This document shows positions 11,001 through 20,671 of a stretch of 64,000 bases of DNA, piece after piece (position 1 is the first letter of the stretch; each line of letters begins with the position of its first letter). Below the pieces are notes generated by a model. That model was not told the DNA's origin, ran no database searches, and was given only the letters and a program-made list of their open reading frames with translations. Source of the DNA: Ryuthela nishihirai (lineage: Eukaryota > Arthropoda > Arachnida > Araneae > Heptathelidae). The stretch is taken from positions 51,422,613 through 51,486,612 of the forward strand of contig JAWZYU010000024.1 of the NCBI GenBank assembly GCA_038380435.1. Direction: 5' to 3'. A program made the position numbers and the translations under genes.

Positions 11001-11389
11001 TTGGGTTGGGTTGTTTTACCACTGAGCGGCACTTTTTTGCACACCATGGGCTAAATGGCCAGGTCACATGGACCCCGAAGGCTCAGAGAAGGTTGGGGGA
11101 GGGGACCCACTGGAACAGCTGTTGGGAGACAGATGGTAGCCTCCCGTCAAGGCCATCCAGCGTGTTCTTTAACGTGCACAGGGTATGGCTCTCCTGCACA
11201 CGGGACCACGGCTTAACGTCCCATCCGACGGACGGCGGCCTTTCCAAGCCCATCGGTGTCCCCTACTGACCGTGGGCAGGGCGGGGAATTTTTGCGGAGA
11301 CAAATCTCAACGCTGACCCAGCTGGGACTCGAACCTGGGAACTACAGATTACGAGCCTGGCGCGCTACCGACTAAGCCACCCCCGCCCC
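11001..11389 (-). mobile_element. SINE-A, full length, TSD
   Basis: A complete, little-diverged copy flanked by AAGAAGATCTG (10990-11000 and 11390-11400). Confidence 0.97.
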
Positions 11390-11412
11390 AAGAAGATCTG
11401 TCCAACCTAGGA

Positions 11413-11625
11413 AGAGTTTCTAGAACCCTTCTTCGTCCTACATGTTGCAAACAGAAAACAAAATGCAGGAGTGAAATACCTTGTGGAGATTAAAGAACAC
11501 GCTGTAATGCCGCTAAGAGGAAAAACAAGAAACATCAAAATCCTATTACTAACAAAATTAAAAGAAAACTTGCTCAAAGAACAACCTCCAATCAAACGTC
11601 TGATTAACACTTTGCGGAACACGTG
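11413..11625 (+). other. Open stretch, possible exon remnant
   Basis: This plus frame is open for 70 codons after TAG at 11410-11412 and ends with TGA. Its composition is protein-like, including VKYLVEIKEHAVMPLRGKT. It has no ATG start, and an AG lies immediately before it, so an internal or terminal exon is conceivable. It is also open on the minus strand. I do not recognise the family. Confidence 0.2.
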
Positions 11626-12630
11626 ATTGTTCCCTCCACAACTCTCCTGTTGGGCTTACAACCCCATTGTTTATCACGCGTAAGCTCACAACAATAAGTC
11701 TCGAGGATACTGCTGCTACTTCTGTTACATAGCAGGGAGTGCACTCGTTGTTTCCGCTCTTAACAAACTTTCAAAGGCTATTTTCCATCACGATCAGAAC
11801 ACCAAGAGATCTCTCTCTTAATTGCAACTCCTGCTCGACAGTCACGATGTCTTTGCAATCTCGTCTCCATTCCTCGCACTTCTCTTGCATCATTGCAAGT
11901 GTGTTTGCTGAGTGTGTCGGGAACGTGAGTGGTTACGTAGCTCATTAACATTTCAGGAACAGCCATTATGTCGACAATTAGCTAACTGAAATCGTTGTCA
12001 CGAAATGTACCCCCCCCCCCCAAACACACACACTCCTCTTCTCCGATTCGCCCTATTTCCTTTCCTTGAAGTATATTTACCGGAATTTACTAGCGAACTC
12101 TGTGAAAACTTTGCAGTCGTTAATTTTCAACCTAATTGATTTTTATGGCACTCGAAAGAATGTTGTCGAAGAATTCTGCGTTGCTAGATCCACTTGTGAT
12201 TTTCGTCGGCCGAGTTCTGTCTCACTCTTAACCTTTTCACTTAATTCATTCTTTATTTTTTAATCGTCGGTGTTAGATGTGCGGAAAACCTGATCGATAA
12301 TCGAGTTACGAAGGAAGGGGAGAAAAAAAAATAACGAAATAATGTCATGCTTTTTCTTTGTTAAAAAAAAAAGATTCACTACGGAATGAGTTTAATGGTT
12401 TAATTCTTTTTAAATTTTTATAAGCGCCAAAAGTAACGATTTCTTTTAAATTTTAACTTCTTTGATATCTTGGCTGGTGTACTGTACGAAAGTTAAGCAT
12501 TGTTGACATAATGAATAAATTTTAAAAAAAGGGACAATAAATGACATGGGCGCTATAGTGCGGATGGAATATGGAAGAGAAAAAAATGCCCCAAAAAAAC
12601 TGACATAAAATACAGGATAAACTGGATTTG
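11626..12630. other. Unique sequence, no gene identified
   Basis: Non-repetitive apart from a C10 run at 12010-12020 followed by a short CA run. Nothing recognisable is seen on either strand. Confidence 0.5.
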
Positions 12631-13441
12631 TGTTGTTTTACCTCTGAGCGGCACTTTTTTGCACACAATGGGCTAAATGGCCAAGTCACAAGGACCCCGC
12701 AGGCTCAGAGAAGGTTGGGGGAAGGAGACCCACTGGACAGCTGTTGGGTTGGGTTGTTTTACCTCTGAGCGGCACTTTTTTTGCACACCATGGGCTAAAT
12801 GGTCAGGTCATATGGAAGGTGTCAACCCGAAGGCTCAGCCCGAAGGTCAACCCGAAGGCTCAGAGAAGGTTGGGACCCACTGGAACAGCTGTTGGGAGAC
12901 AGATGGTAGCCTCCCGTCAAGGCCATCCAGCGTGTTCTTTAAAGTGCACAGGGTATGGCTCTCCCACACACGGGACCACGGCTTAACGTCCCATCCGAAG
13001 GACGGCGGTCTTTCCAAGCCCATCGGTGTCCCCTACTGACCGTGGTCAGGGCGGGGAATTTTACGGAGATAAATCTCAACGCTGATCCAGCTGGGACTCG
13101 AACCTGGGAACTACAGGTTACGAGCCTGGCGCGCAACCGACTGAGCCACCCCCGCTCCACAGCTATTGGGAGACAGATGGACGCCTCCAGTCAAGGTCAT
13201 CCAGCCTGTTCTTTAACGAGCAAGATATACGGCTGTCTTGCACACCGAAGCTCGCGTTAACTTCGCATTAGACTCACGGCGGTCTTTTCAAGCCCAACGG
13301 TCTCACTTTTCTGACAGAAAATTTTCTGAAGTGTAAGGTTTTAGTGGAGATAAACCTTAACGCTATCACAGTTGGGACTCGAGACTGGGAACTGCAGATT
13401 ATGAACCTGGCGCGCTACCGACTGAACCAATCGGAGCTCCA
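12631..13441 (-). mobile_element. Older SINE-A split by a younger SINE-A
   Basis: The 3' half lies at 12631-12748 and the 5' half, with the tRNA head (GTTCAGTCGGTAGCGCGCC on the minus strand), at 13159-13441. Removing 12749-13158 plus one TSD copy joins the halves in register. The old copy is clearly more diverged than the insert. Confidence 0.92.
12749..13158 (-). mobile_element. SINE-A inserted in a SINE-A
   Basis: A full-length copy with TSD ACAGCTGTTGGG / ACAGCTATTGGG (12737-12748, 13159-13170; one difference). The segment near 12815-12870 carries extra copies of CAACCCGAAGGCTCAG, so this copy has an internal expansion. Confidence 0.93.
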
Positions 13442-14110
13442 CACGTGGAAGATTCAGAGTTGGAGTGTTTATATTGAGTCTACTTTGAGTACGCATTAGA
13501 GAGAGTTCCACAAGATGCTGCAACATGTTACAGGAGCTCCCAAATCGGAAAAAGGGCTTAAAGCACAATTCTTTACTTTTTAACTATTCTTTATCTGTCC
13601 CATCACTTACAAATGGCTCCATCTTAATTTTCCCTTTATTCTCTATCCTCTGCATTCGAACTGCCCCATGCGCTTTCCCAAATCCTTTTCGTCTTTTTAT
13701 CCGCCTCTTCAATCTCCCATCGCAAACAGAATTTTATGGCCGCCATGTTAATCGAAAACTGCGTCTCTTATTCAGGAGGAAAAAAATATTTCACTTTCAT
13801 AATAAGCCCTAAAACGACAAGAAAAGCGTCCCGCCTTTCGTGACTAGTTTACATTCAGACACTTAAAATGATATGAAAAACGGAAAAGAATCTCTTTTCG
13901 AGCTTAACGTTTCCCAGTCGAGTTTGACGAAGCAGCATCCTGCCCCCTAATTTTTTTTCTATCTTTCTTACGTTTTATGCCCTTCCTCCCGAACCTCCAC
14001 TTTTTTAGCTCACTTCCCTACTCATTAAACCCAAGATGGATTTAGCCTGCATAATGAGATGGAAAATGATTTCCAAAATATTTCTCTTTCTGTCTTTGAA
14101 ATGTAACGAC
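13442..14110. other. Unique sequence, no gene identified
   Basis: Non-repetitive. Short frames have no recognisable motif. Confidence 0.5.
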
Positions 14111-14116
14111 CAAAAA

Positions 14117-14220
14117 CCCTCCTCCTCCTCCTCCTCCTCCTCCTCCTCCTCCTCCTCCTCCTCAACTTTCTTCTTCTTCTCCTCTCGCATTTTCCTTTCC
14201 CTCCTCCTCCTCCTCCTACT
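14117..14220. repeat. (TCC)n microsatellite
   Basis: About 16 TCC triplets at 14118-14162, then interrupted TTC/CTC repeats to 14217. Poly-Ser and poly-Glu frames over it are artefacts. Confidence 0.95.
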
Positions 14221-15088
14221 TCACCCAACACCCACCAGCGATGCAGAAGAGTAAGGAAAAAGTTATTATTAGAACTGAGTCGCATAAACGAATGAAAGTG
14301 TGACTCACGGATAGAAAGAAAGAGAGAGTTTTGCAGGGGCTATGAGTCCCCGGGGGGCCACTGACTGCCTGAGAAATTGCTCCAGCACGTGAGCACGAGG
14401 AGATCCTCTGCCGATCGTGTGTTTGGCTCCTCGTGTCCTGGTTGTTAAGGAACGAAAATGTGGAGAGCAGTTTCATCCGATAGGTATCCTTCTCTCCTCC
14501 CCTCTCCTCATCCACCCTACTTTCCCTCTCTTCCAATCCTACACGGAAATTAAGTTCGCTCCTCATCTTTGAGATGAGGAGCAGGTGATGGTTGTCAAGG
14601 AAACCAACAAGCTCTTAGACTTTCTTCCCTCCAAATTTCCCTCTTTTCCCGCTGATTTGATGGTCACATTTATCTCCTAATAGGATATGTTAAAGGGCAC
14701 GAGGAAAACGACTGATTTAAAGTGATGAGGATGGAGATGGCCCTTCTCCTGCCTTTGAGAATCCTAGTATCTACATGGAGAGTTTTTGGGAGATTGCTTC
14801 ATTAATGGAGTTTTTTCTTTTCTTTTCCCAAAAAAAGACAGCTGTTAAATTTTTCCAGGATGGACTATGAAGTTATCTTACAGAAGCGAATAAGTGCTAA
14901 GGTTAATGTTTCAAAAAAAACTAAAGTAGAAGATTCGGTCTCCAGCATTTTTCGGAAGCCGTTTCTGGCGCCATCTGTGGGCAGTAATGCAATCACACCC
15001 ACCTTATGATGAAAAGAGTATTGGAATGCTAGAATGGCGGCCATATGAGACGTAAAGGTTATAGCTGTGAGTGGCCCACACTGCAAAA
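14221..15088. other. Unique sequence, no gene identified
   Basis: Moderate GC. It contains the short inverted pair GATGAGGAG / CTCCTCATC near 14560-14582. No supported coding region. Confidence 0.5.
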
Positions 15089-15193
15089 GTGTGTATAATG
15101 TTACATCAGTTTACATTGTGACCTTACACCACAAAATGGTGTAAGGTTTGAACTTGAGTCAGTTTTCATATTTAACGCCAATTTGTGGAGTAA
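15089..15193 (+). repeat. Dispersed repeat pair, copy 2
   Basis: Similar to 9250-9360. It contains TTACACCACAAAATGGTGTA, an 8 bp arm hairpin. It is interrupted by the SINE-B at 15197, after which GTGGTGTAAGC resumes. Confidence 0.55.
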
Positions 15194-15196
15194 AGC

Positions 15197-15401
15197 CGTC
15201 CCGTGGCCGAGTGGTTAGCGCGCTTGGCTGTTGATCTAAGGGACCTGGGTTCGAGCCCCGGATTAAGGCATGGATGTTCGTGTTGTTTTTCTGCTGAGAT
15301 CCTGCCATCCTCTCAGATCTTCTACTGTGGCATATAAACTGACAGGCTCCTGTCAGACCTCTGTGGCAAGCAGCTGCTTGAGGGGGTATTTATTTTTATT
15401 A
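15197..15401 (+). mobile_element. SINE-B, full length
   Basis: Box A TGGCCGAGTGGTTAG and box B GGTTCGAGCCC form a Ser/Leu-type tRNA head. The body has CTGCCATCCTCTCAGA and CTGACAGGCTCCTGTCAGACC (a self-pairing stretch). The end is AGCAGCTGCTTGAGGGGGTA and an ATTT-rich tail. The flanks TTGTGGAGTAAAGC and TTGTGGTGTAAGC look like an imperfect TSD. Confidence 0.93.
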
Positions 15402-15414
15402 TTGTGGTGTAAGC

Positions 15415-15671
15415 ATCAAACGCGAAGTAAATTTCTATTCTTGACTTCCACGTTAACTTATAACATTCTATTATTTTGTTTTGCATTTAATTTTATTTTT
15501 TTATTTCGCAATAATTTAGAAACTGTTTATAGCGTAAGAATGATCAGATTCTTATCCGTTTTTCATTTTTACTTCTTTATTTATTTCATGATAATGCATA
15601 ACTACCAGCAAGAATATTAGCGAATACATATATTTAAAGTTATCTCGAGTTACTAATGTTAAGACTTCATC
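15415..15671. other. AT-rich spacer
   Basis: T-rich DNA with no recognisable element; the Jockey-like fragment starts after it. Confidence 0.4.
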
Positions 15672-17033
15672 GTAGATGCCACATACTACCCATATAAAAC
15701 TAATTTCAAACCGGATGTCTTCGATGTGGTAGTACTTGGAAATTTCTTCCCCATTTACAGATTAAATACAATTAATGTATTTAACTCTGACCACATTCCC
15801 GTTAATATGCAACTTTCTTTACCTGACAGGAAAACCTTACAGAACTGATTTACACCAATTGGGATAAATTTACTTCTCTTGTAAATGAATCCATCACGGG
15901 AAAATGCAACTCATCCAATCTACGTACTATCACGCAGGATATCGAAACTTTTACTCATATTCTAACTGATTCTAAGGTAAAAGCGAGTACAGTTAAAAAG
16001 AGTTTACCAGTTTATTACTCACTTCCTGCTCCCATTTTAGCACTTATCAGAGATAAAAATAAATCACGGCATAAATGGCAGAGAAATAGGAATGAAAAAG
16101 ATAAAAAGTTATATTACCAACTAAAAGAACAAATCAGAAATGATATTAAGGATTTTAGACAAAATAGCTAAAAGGATAAAATCAGCAATCTTTCTATGCA
16201 TGATAACTCCATATGGAGGTTAACAAAATCTTTTAAAAATCCTAAGGATAATCTCCCACCTATTCATGGCTTCAAGGGAGTGGTCTTTAGCGATGAAGAA
16301 AAGGCGGAGGCTTTTGCCATCTCGCTGGAGGATCAATTTCAGGAAAATCATGATCTCTCTGATGAAGACACACACATGAAGAGGTGGAGGATGGACTCTT
16401 CAGATTCTTACAACTTCCTATCGTTAATATTCTTTTTAGCACACCCAAGGAAATTGAAAATGCAATAAAAAACCTTAAGCGAAATAAGGCTGCCAAAAAA
16501 GGCGATTGTTAATTTGTGTTCAATCTTCAATCTACTCATCAGATACGGTAACTTCCTGAATATCTGGAAGAATGCTCATGTCAGAATGATCCTAAAGCCA
16601 GGAAAAAATCCAAGTTTCCCCCAAAGTTACCGCCCAATCAGCTTGCTTTTCTGTTTGGGCAAGCTGCTTGAGTGGATGATTCTCAATAGACTCTCTGACT
16701 TTCTTAATCAGAACCATATCATACCAGATTCGCAATTCGGCTTTAGAAAGAAGATGTCCACTGAGCATCAGATCCTCGGTGTAGTTGAGATGATTGCTTA
16801 ATCCTTGAATAAAAAGGAAACGGTTGCCTCAGTTTTTCTTGATGTGGCCAAAGCCTTCGACAAAGTTTGGATAAATGGTTTATTGTACAAATTTGTCGGC
16901 GCTAAGGTTCCATCAGGAATTATCCAATTTATACAGTCATACCTTAACGATCGTACATTTCAAGTACAGATTAAAAAGATCCTTTCTACGATACATCCCA
17001 TCGAAGCTGAAGTACCACAAGTCTCCCTTCTTG
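15672..17033 (+). pseudogene. Jockey-like LINE, 5' part up to the RTE insertion
   Basis: Decayed ORF2 of a Jockey-type non-LTR retrotransposon. In order: the end of the endonuclease (PDVFDVVVLGN, then NSDHIPV at about 15795-15815), a linker, and the reverse transcriptase. RT pieces are LKPGKNPSFPQSYRPISLL, DSQFGFRKKMSTEHQI and VFLDVAKAFDKVWINGLLYK (aspartate of the A motif kept), ending at VPQ-SLL just before the YADD region. There are several stops and frameshifts: a TAA at 16799-16801 and TAG at 16169-16171. The 5' end is truncated within the endonuclease. It continues at 20672. Confidence 0.9.
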
Positions 17034-17072
17034 TCATCATCATCATCATCATCATCCTCAAGCAGCCAAAGG

Positions 17073-19934
17073 CTACGGAGGTCCAACCAGACCGCGCAGT
17101 TTAATTCTCCAAGCATATCTGTCCTGAGCTACATCTGCTGCATCCGGCCACTGTACACCAATTCTAACAAGGTCCTGTTTGACATTGTCTGCCCACCGCA
17201 TCCTAGGTCTCCCCCTCCTTCTGAGGCCTCTAGGCACACTGTTCATAACCCTATTCGCCAATCTATAATTATCCATACGGGCAACATGGCCAAACCAGCG
17301 GAGTCTCTCTCTGCACAATATGCTGCTTAAAGGAGGTTGCAGACTCCTTTGCCTAACCTCATCATTAGTTACAAAGTTAAACCACCTAATACCCAAGATA
17401 CTGCGTAAGCATCTAGAATCAAAAGCATCTAGTTTCCTGTTATCTTGCTTACACAGCGTCCAAGTTTCACTACCATAACTAACCCTAGAAAGAACCAAAC
17501 TATTATACAGTCTAATTTTAGTCTTTAGGTGTATACGCCTATTTCTCCACAATCTCCATAGATTCTTAAAAGTCCCGGCAGCAATCCCTATTCGTCTGTT
17601 AATCTCATGTCGCACATCACCAGTATCTGCTACATAGCTCCCAAGGTAATTAAACTGTGACACCTGCTCAAGACTACAACCATTCAGATTAACTGAATCA
17701 CAACCTGTCTGACCAATTTTCATCACTTTAGTTTTCTCTCTGTTTGGTAGTACAGTAGGTTTGGTTATAGTCTCATCAACAGCTCGAATGAAAGGGTTCA
17801 TCTCATCAACATCATTTGCCAAAAGGGCTAAATCATCAGCATAATCTAAATCAGAAATTTTCGTATCTCCAGCCCATTTAAGGCCAAAATCTTTCCCTTG
17901 AAGTGAATTTCGCATAACATAATCAACAACCAAACTAAAGAGAAAAGAAGACAAAATGCACCCTTGTCGAATACCAGAAGTAATGCTAAACCAATTGCTA
18001 CAAGACTTACCAACCCTCACACATGACTCAGTGTTATTATAGAGAGCTTTCATTATGTTAACTAACTTGTCTGGTATACCATATGATCTCACAATCAACC
18101 ACAAATTATGACGATCAACAGAGTCGAAAGCCTTTTTGAAATCAACAAAGCTAGCAACCAAAGGTTTCTGAAACTCTAAACATTTCTCAAGAATCTGCCT
18201 AAGTGAAAATATCTGATCTACACATCCCCTACCACTTCTGAATCCACATTGCTCATCACGCAATTGCCTGTCAACCAGATTCTTAATTCTATTAAGCACA
18301 ATCATGGAAAGAACTTTACCTGGAACGGAGAGTAGGCTGATACCCCTATAGTTATCACAAGAACTGCGATCACCTTTTTTGAAAATAGGGATAATAATAG
18401 CTCTGGTAAAATCTTTAGGAACCATGCCTTTATCATAAAAGTAATTCAAAATTTCAGTCATCCAAATGGTAACTGAAACATTCCCAGCTCTAAGCATTTC
18501 CGTAGTAATTTCATCCACCCCTGGGGATTTATGAAGTTTAAGTTTAGAAATAGCCAAACTAACTTCAGATTGTGTTATAGGGCCAACATTAAAGCCAACA
18601 ATGCATCTATCATCATTGCAAACAATGGGAGTAGAACTAACCACATTGTTTAGAACATCACTGAAATGCTCAGCCCACCTAGCCATGACAGAATCCTCAC
18701 CTTCTATAACCTTGCCTTGTTTATCCTTCAATCCCTGTATACCTGTTCGCTTTCTACCACACAAAACATTAACTATCTGGTACAGCTCTCTGCTGTTGTG
18801 CTGTCTAACTGCTTCCTCAGCTTTGTCAGCCAGGCCATCAAGCCAAAGATTCTTATCAGTAGCTAACTGATCCTTTACACGTTTATTAAGTTCTTTGTAA
18901 TGCTTTCTATTAGGACTAGTAGGGTACTGATTAAGGACATTCCTGCAGTTCCTTCTTTCTGAAATAAGCTCAAGTGCCTTATCACTTAAATAATTCTGCC
19001 TCCTCTGCTCCTTTTTCCCTAAAAGAGTACTGTTAGTTTCCAAAAAAGCCTGTTTAAAATGGCCCCATTCTTCCTCAACTTCAGTATTAAGCAAACCATG
19101 AGTGTCATAATGACTAAGTAACCTATCATGGTAAGCTTTAGCTATAACTGGGTCTTTCAGCGCTTCAGTATTAAAGGTAAATTTTTTAACCCTAGCACAA
19201 CACTTTTTAAGTTTAAGTTGCAAGACACTTTTAACAAGGTAATGGTCAGATCCCATTTCAGCTCCCCTATATGCCCTGGTATTTCTAACAGAACTAGCCC
19301 ATTTGCTGTTAATTAATATATAATCAATCATATTCTTATGCAGCCCATCAGGTGAAACCCATGTGTATTTATGTATGTCGCGGTGTTTGTAATATGTGTT
19401 AGTTATTCTGAAACCATTGAGTTTACTTACCTGTAGGAGACGTTGCCCATTGCCATTGCAGCTACCAATACCAAAAGGGCCTATTACTCCTCCCCAAAGG
19501 TCAGAGTCAGTACCAACTTTGGCATTGAAGTCACCAAGAACAAGGGTAATATCTCCTTTCTTGACAGAATTCAAAATATCCTGAAGTTGTCTGTAAAACC
19601 TATCCTTCTCATCCTCATCAGAATCCTCAGTGGGGGCATAACAGCAGATAACATTCAAGTCTTTAATGCTTGTCTGAAATTTTGCTATAAGAAACCTTTC
19701 ATTAATGCACTCATATCCTAGAAGAGCATCACTAGCATGTCTGCTGAGCAGCAGACCCACGCCTTGGTGATGCTTTCCATCCTCCCTCCCTGTAAAGATA
19801 AATTTAAAGTTATTTTTAAGTATCTCACCTTTACCTGTCCATCTGGTCTCTTGCAAGCCTAGAATATCTAGGTTATAGCGCTGGAATTCCTGCATGAGGA
19901 CATCAAGAGAATAATCTCTATGTAATGTCCTCAC
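17073..19934 (-). CDS. RTE-like endonuclease / reverse transcriptase
   Basis: 953 residues, the main part of the LINE protein that nicks DNA and primes cDNA synthesis at the nick. The AP-type endonuclease spans residues 1-240: LQET (27-30), GDFNA (134-138), IDYILI (203-208), SDH (229-231). The RT spans about 450-780: FVDFKKAFD with Asp598, RQGC (656-659), YADD (698-701). A C-terminal region has RLRWFGHVARMD and RGRPRMRWADNVKQDL, ending GLVGPP. Two lesions are visible. The codon just before this frame is TGA where the family has Trp in the GTWNVRTL strand, so the true frame starts upstream (19938-20243). Residues about 721-730 (ITKPTVLP) replace the expected GLVLN-type motif because of a micro-inversion. 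Catalytic residues are otherwise intact. Probably recently active, now dead. Confidence 0.92.
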   Translation of the reverse strand: MRTLHRDYSLDVLMQEFQRYNLDILGLQETRWTGKGEILKNNFKFIFTGREDGKHHQGVGLLLSRHASDALLGYECINERFLIAKFQTSIKDLNVICCYAPTEDSDEDEKDRFYRQLQDILNSVKKGDITLVLGDFNAKVGTDSDLWGGVIGPFGIGSCNGNGQRLLQVSKLNGFRITNTYYKHRDIHKYTWVSPDGLHKNMIDYILINSKWASSVRNTRAYRGAEMGSDHYLVKSVLQLKLKKCCARVKKFTFNTEALKDPVIAKAYHDRLLSHYDTHGLLNTEVEEEWGHFKQAFLETNSTLLGKKEQRRQNYLSDKALELISERRNCRNVLNQYPTSPNRKHYKELNKRVKDQLATDKNLWLDGLADKAEEAVRQHNSRELYQIVNVLCGRKRTGIQGLKDKQGKVIEGEDSVMARWAEHFSDVLNNVVSSTPIVCNDDRCIVGFNVGPITQSEVSLAISKLKLHKSPGVDEITTEMLRAGNVSVTIWMTEILNYFYDKGMVPKDFTRAIIIPIFKKGDRSSCDNYRGISLLSVPGKVLSMIVLNRIKNLVDRQLRDEQCGFRSGRGCVDQIFSLRQILEKCLEFQKPLVASFVDFKKAFDSVDRHNLWLIVRSYGIPDKLVNIMKALYNNTESCVRVGKSCSNWFSITSGIRQGCILSSFLFSLVVDYVMRNSLQGKDFGLKWAGDTKISDLDYADDLALLANDVDEMNPFIRAVDETITKPTVLPNREKTKVMKIGQTGCDSVNLNGCSLEQVSQFNYLGSYVADTGDVRHEINRRIGIAAGTFKNLWRLWRNRRIHLKTKIRLYNSLVLSRVSYGSETWTLCKQDNRKLDAFDSRCLRSILGIRWFNFVTNDEVRQRSLQPPLSSILCRERLRWFGHVARMDNYRLANRVMNSVPRGLRRRGRPRMRWADNVKQDLVRIGVQWPDAADVAQDRYAWRIKLRGLVGPP

Positions 19935-19937
19935 GTT

Positions 19938-20243
19938 TCACGTTCCTGCAGAGAGAAAATGATTAGTAGGTTTTTTAAAGAAATTAGGTTTATTGAGATT
20001 GGTAGGGCCAACAATATCAAACAGCCCCCTGATCGCAGGCATGGGGCAAAGACCTGTTCCTCCTCCGCTAAAGGCTGAAGTCACCGATGCTGGTAGGAAC
20101 TTCAGGCACCACCTTTTCAAGTGGACTTTTTCAAGAACCATATGGCCTGCCTGAGACACATTACTCCAGTTTAGGCTTGACGATGCCCAACTAGCTAAGT
20201 AAGGTTCAGGTACCTGCGATGGCCTATGATTAGGATTATCCAC
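19938..20243 (-). pseudogene. N-terminal part of the RTE ORF, cut off by a stop
   Basis: 102 in-frame codons directly upstream of 17073-19934, separated by a single TGA at 19935-19937. It ends with the residues that lead into the endonuclease (LSAGT), and the stop falls at the conserved Trp. The N-terminal extension (SGGGTGLCPMPAIRGLFDIVGPTN) is not a domain I recognise. Confidence 0.75.
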
Positions 20244-20671
20244 CAGCTGATATAAGGTATCCCATGTCTCTGTTCACTTAGAGCTGGCAACCCAGAAACA
20301 AACAGAAAACACAGCGGCAGACTCTCCCTCAACAGAGGCCCACCAGTGCAGCAAGTCCAGGATCCATAATGAAGCTCAAATCCATAAACAAGTCCAGTCT
20401 AGTAGGTATAAATGGTCAGCACCAGGACCCTGTGAAGTTGACCACTCCTCAGCAGGGTTGAAAAAAAAGAAAAAAGTGGCCATAGATGACCAGATCAGCA
20501 GGCCATACTGAACTGGCAGCCCTCCCCTTCCGTTCCCTTCCAAAAGAGAATATCTCTTTTGAAAGGTACTAACGGCCTGCACCACGAGAAGGCGGGGTCG
20601 GACATTAGGTGCTAGACCTGGCCGGTTCTGTGCATCATCACTGGGGATTGGTACACAGCCCTCCCTTCTTG

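Larger units (their letters stand above)
17034..20660 (-). mobile_element. RTE-like LINE, full-length insertion
   Basis: A 3.6 kb element in reverse orientation inside the Jockey RT gene. The perfect 11 bp TSD is CTCCCTTCTTG at 17023-17033 and 20661-20671. The 3' end (at 17034) is a (GAT)n tail after TTTGGCTGCTTGAGG, and the stop codon is only about 20 bp before this end. About 420 bp of 5' leader precede the first in-frame ATG (near 20243). The length and single endonuclease-RT ORF fit RTE-type elements; the clade is inferred from architecture, not from a tree. Confidence 0.92.

Noticed and set aside
14005..14254. Poly-Glu and poly-Ser frames
   Set aside because: They are products of the (TCC)n microsatellite.
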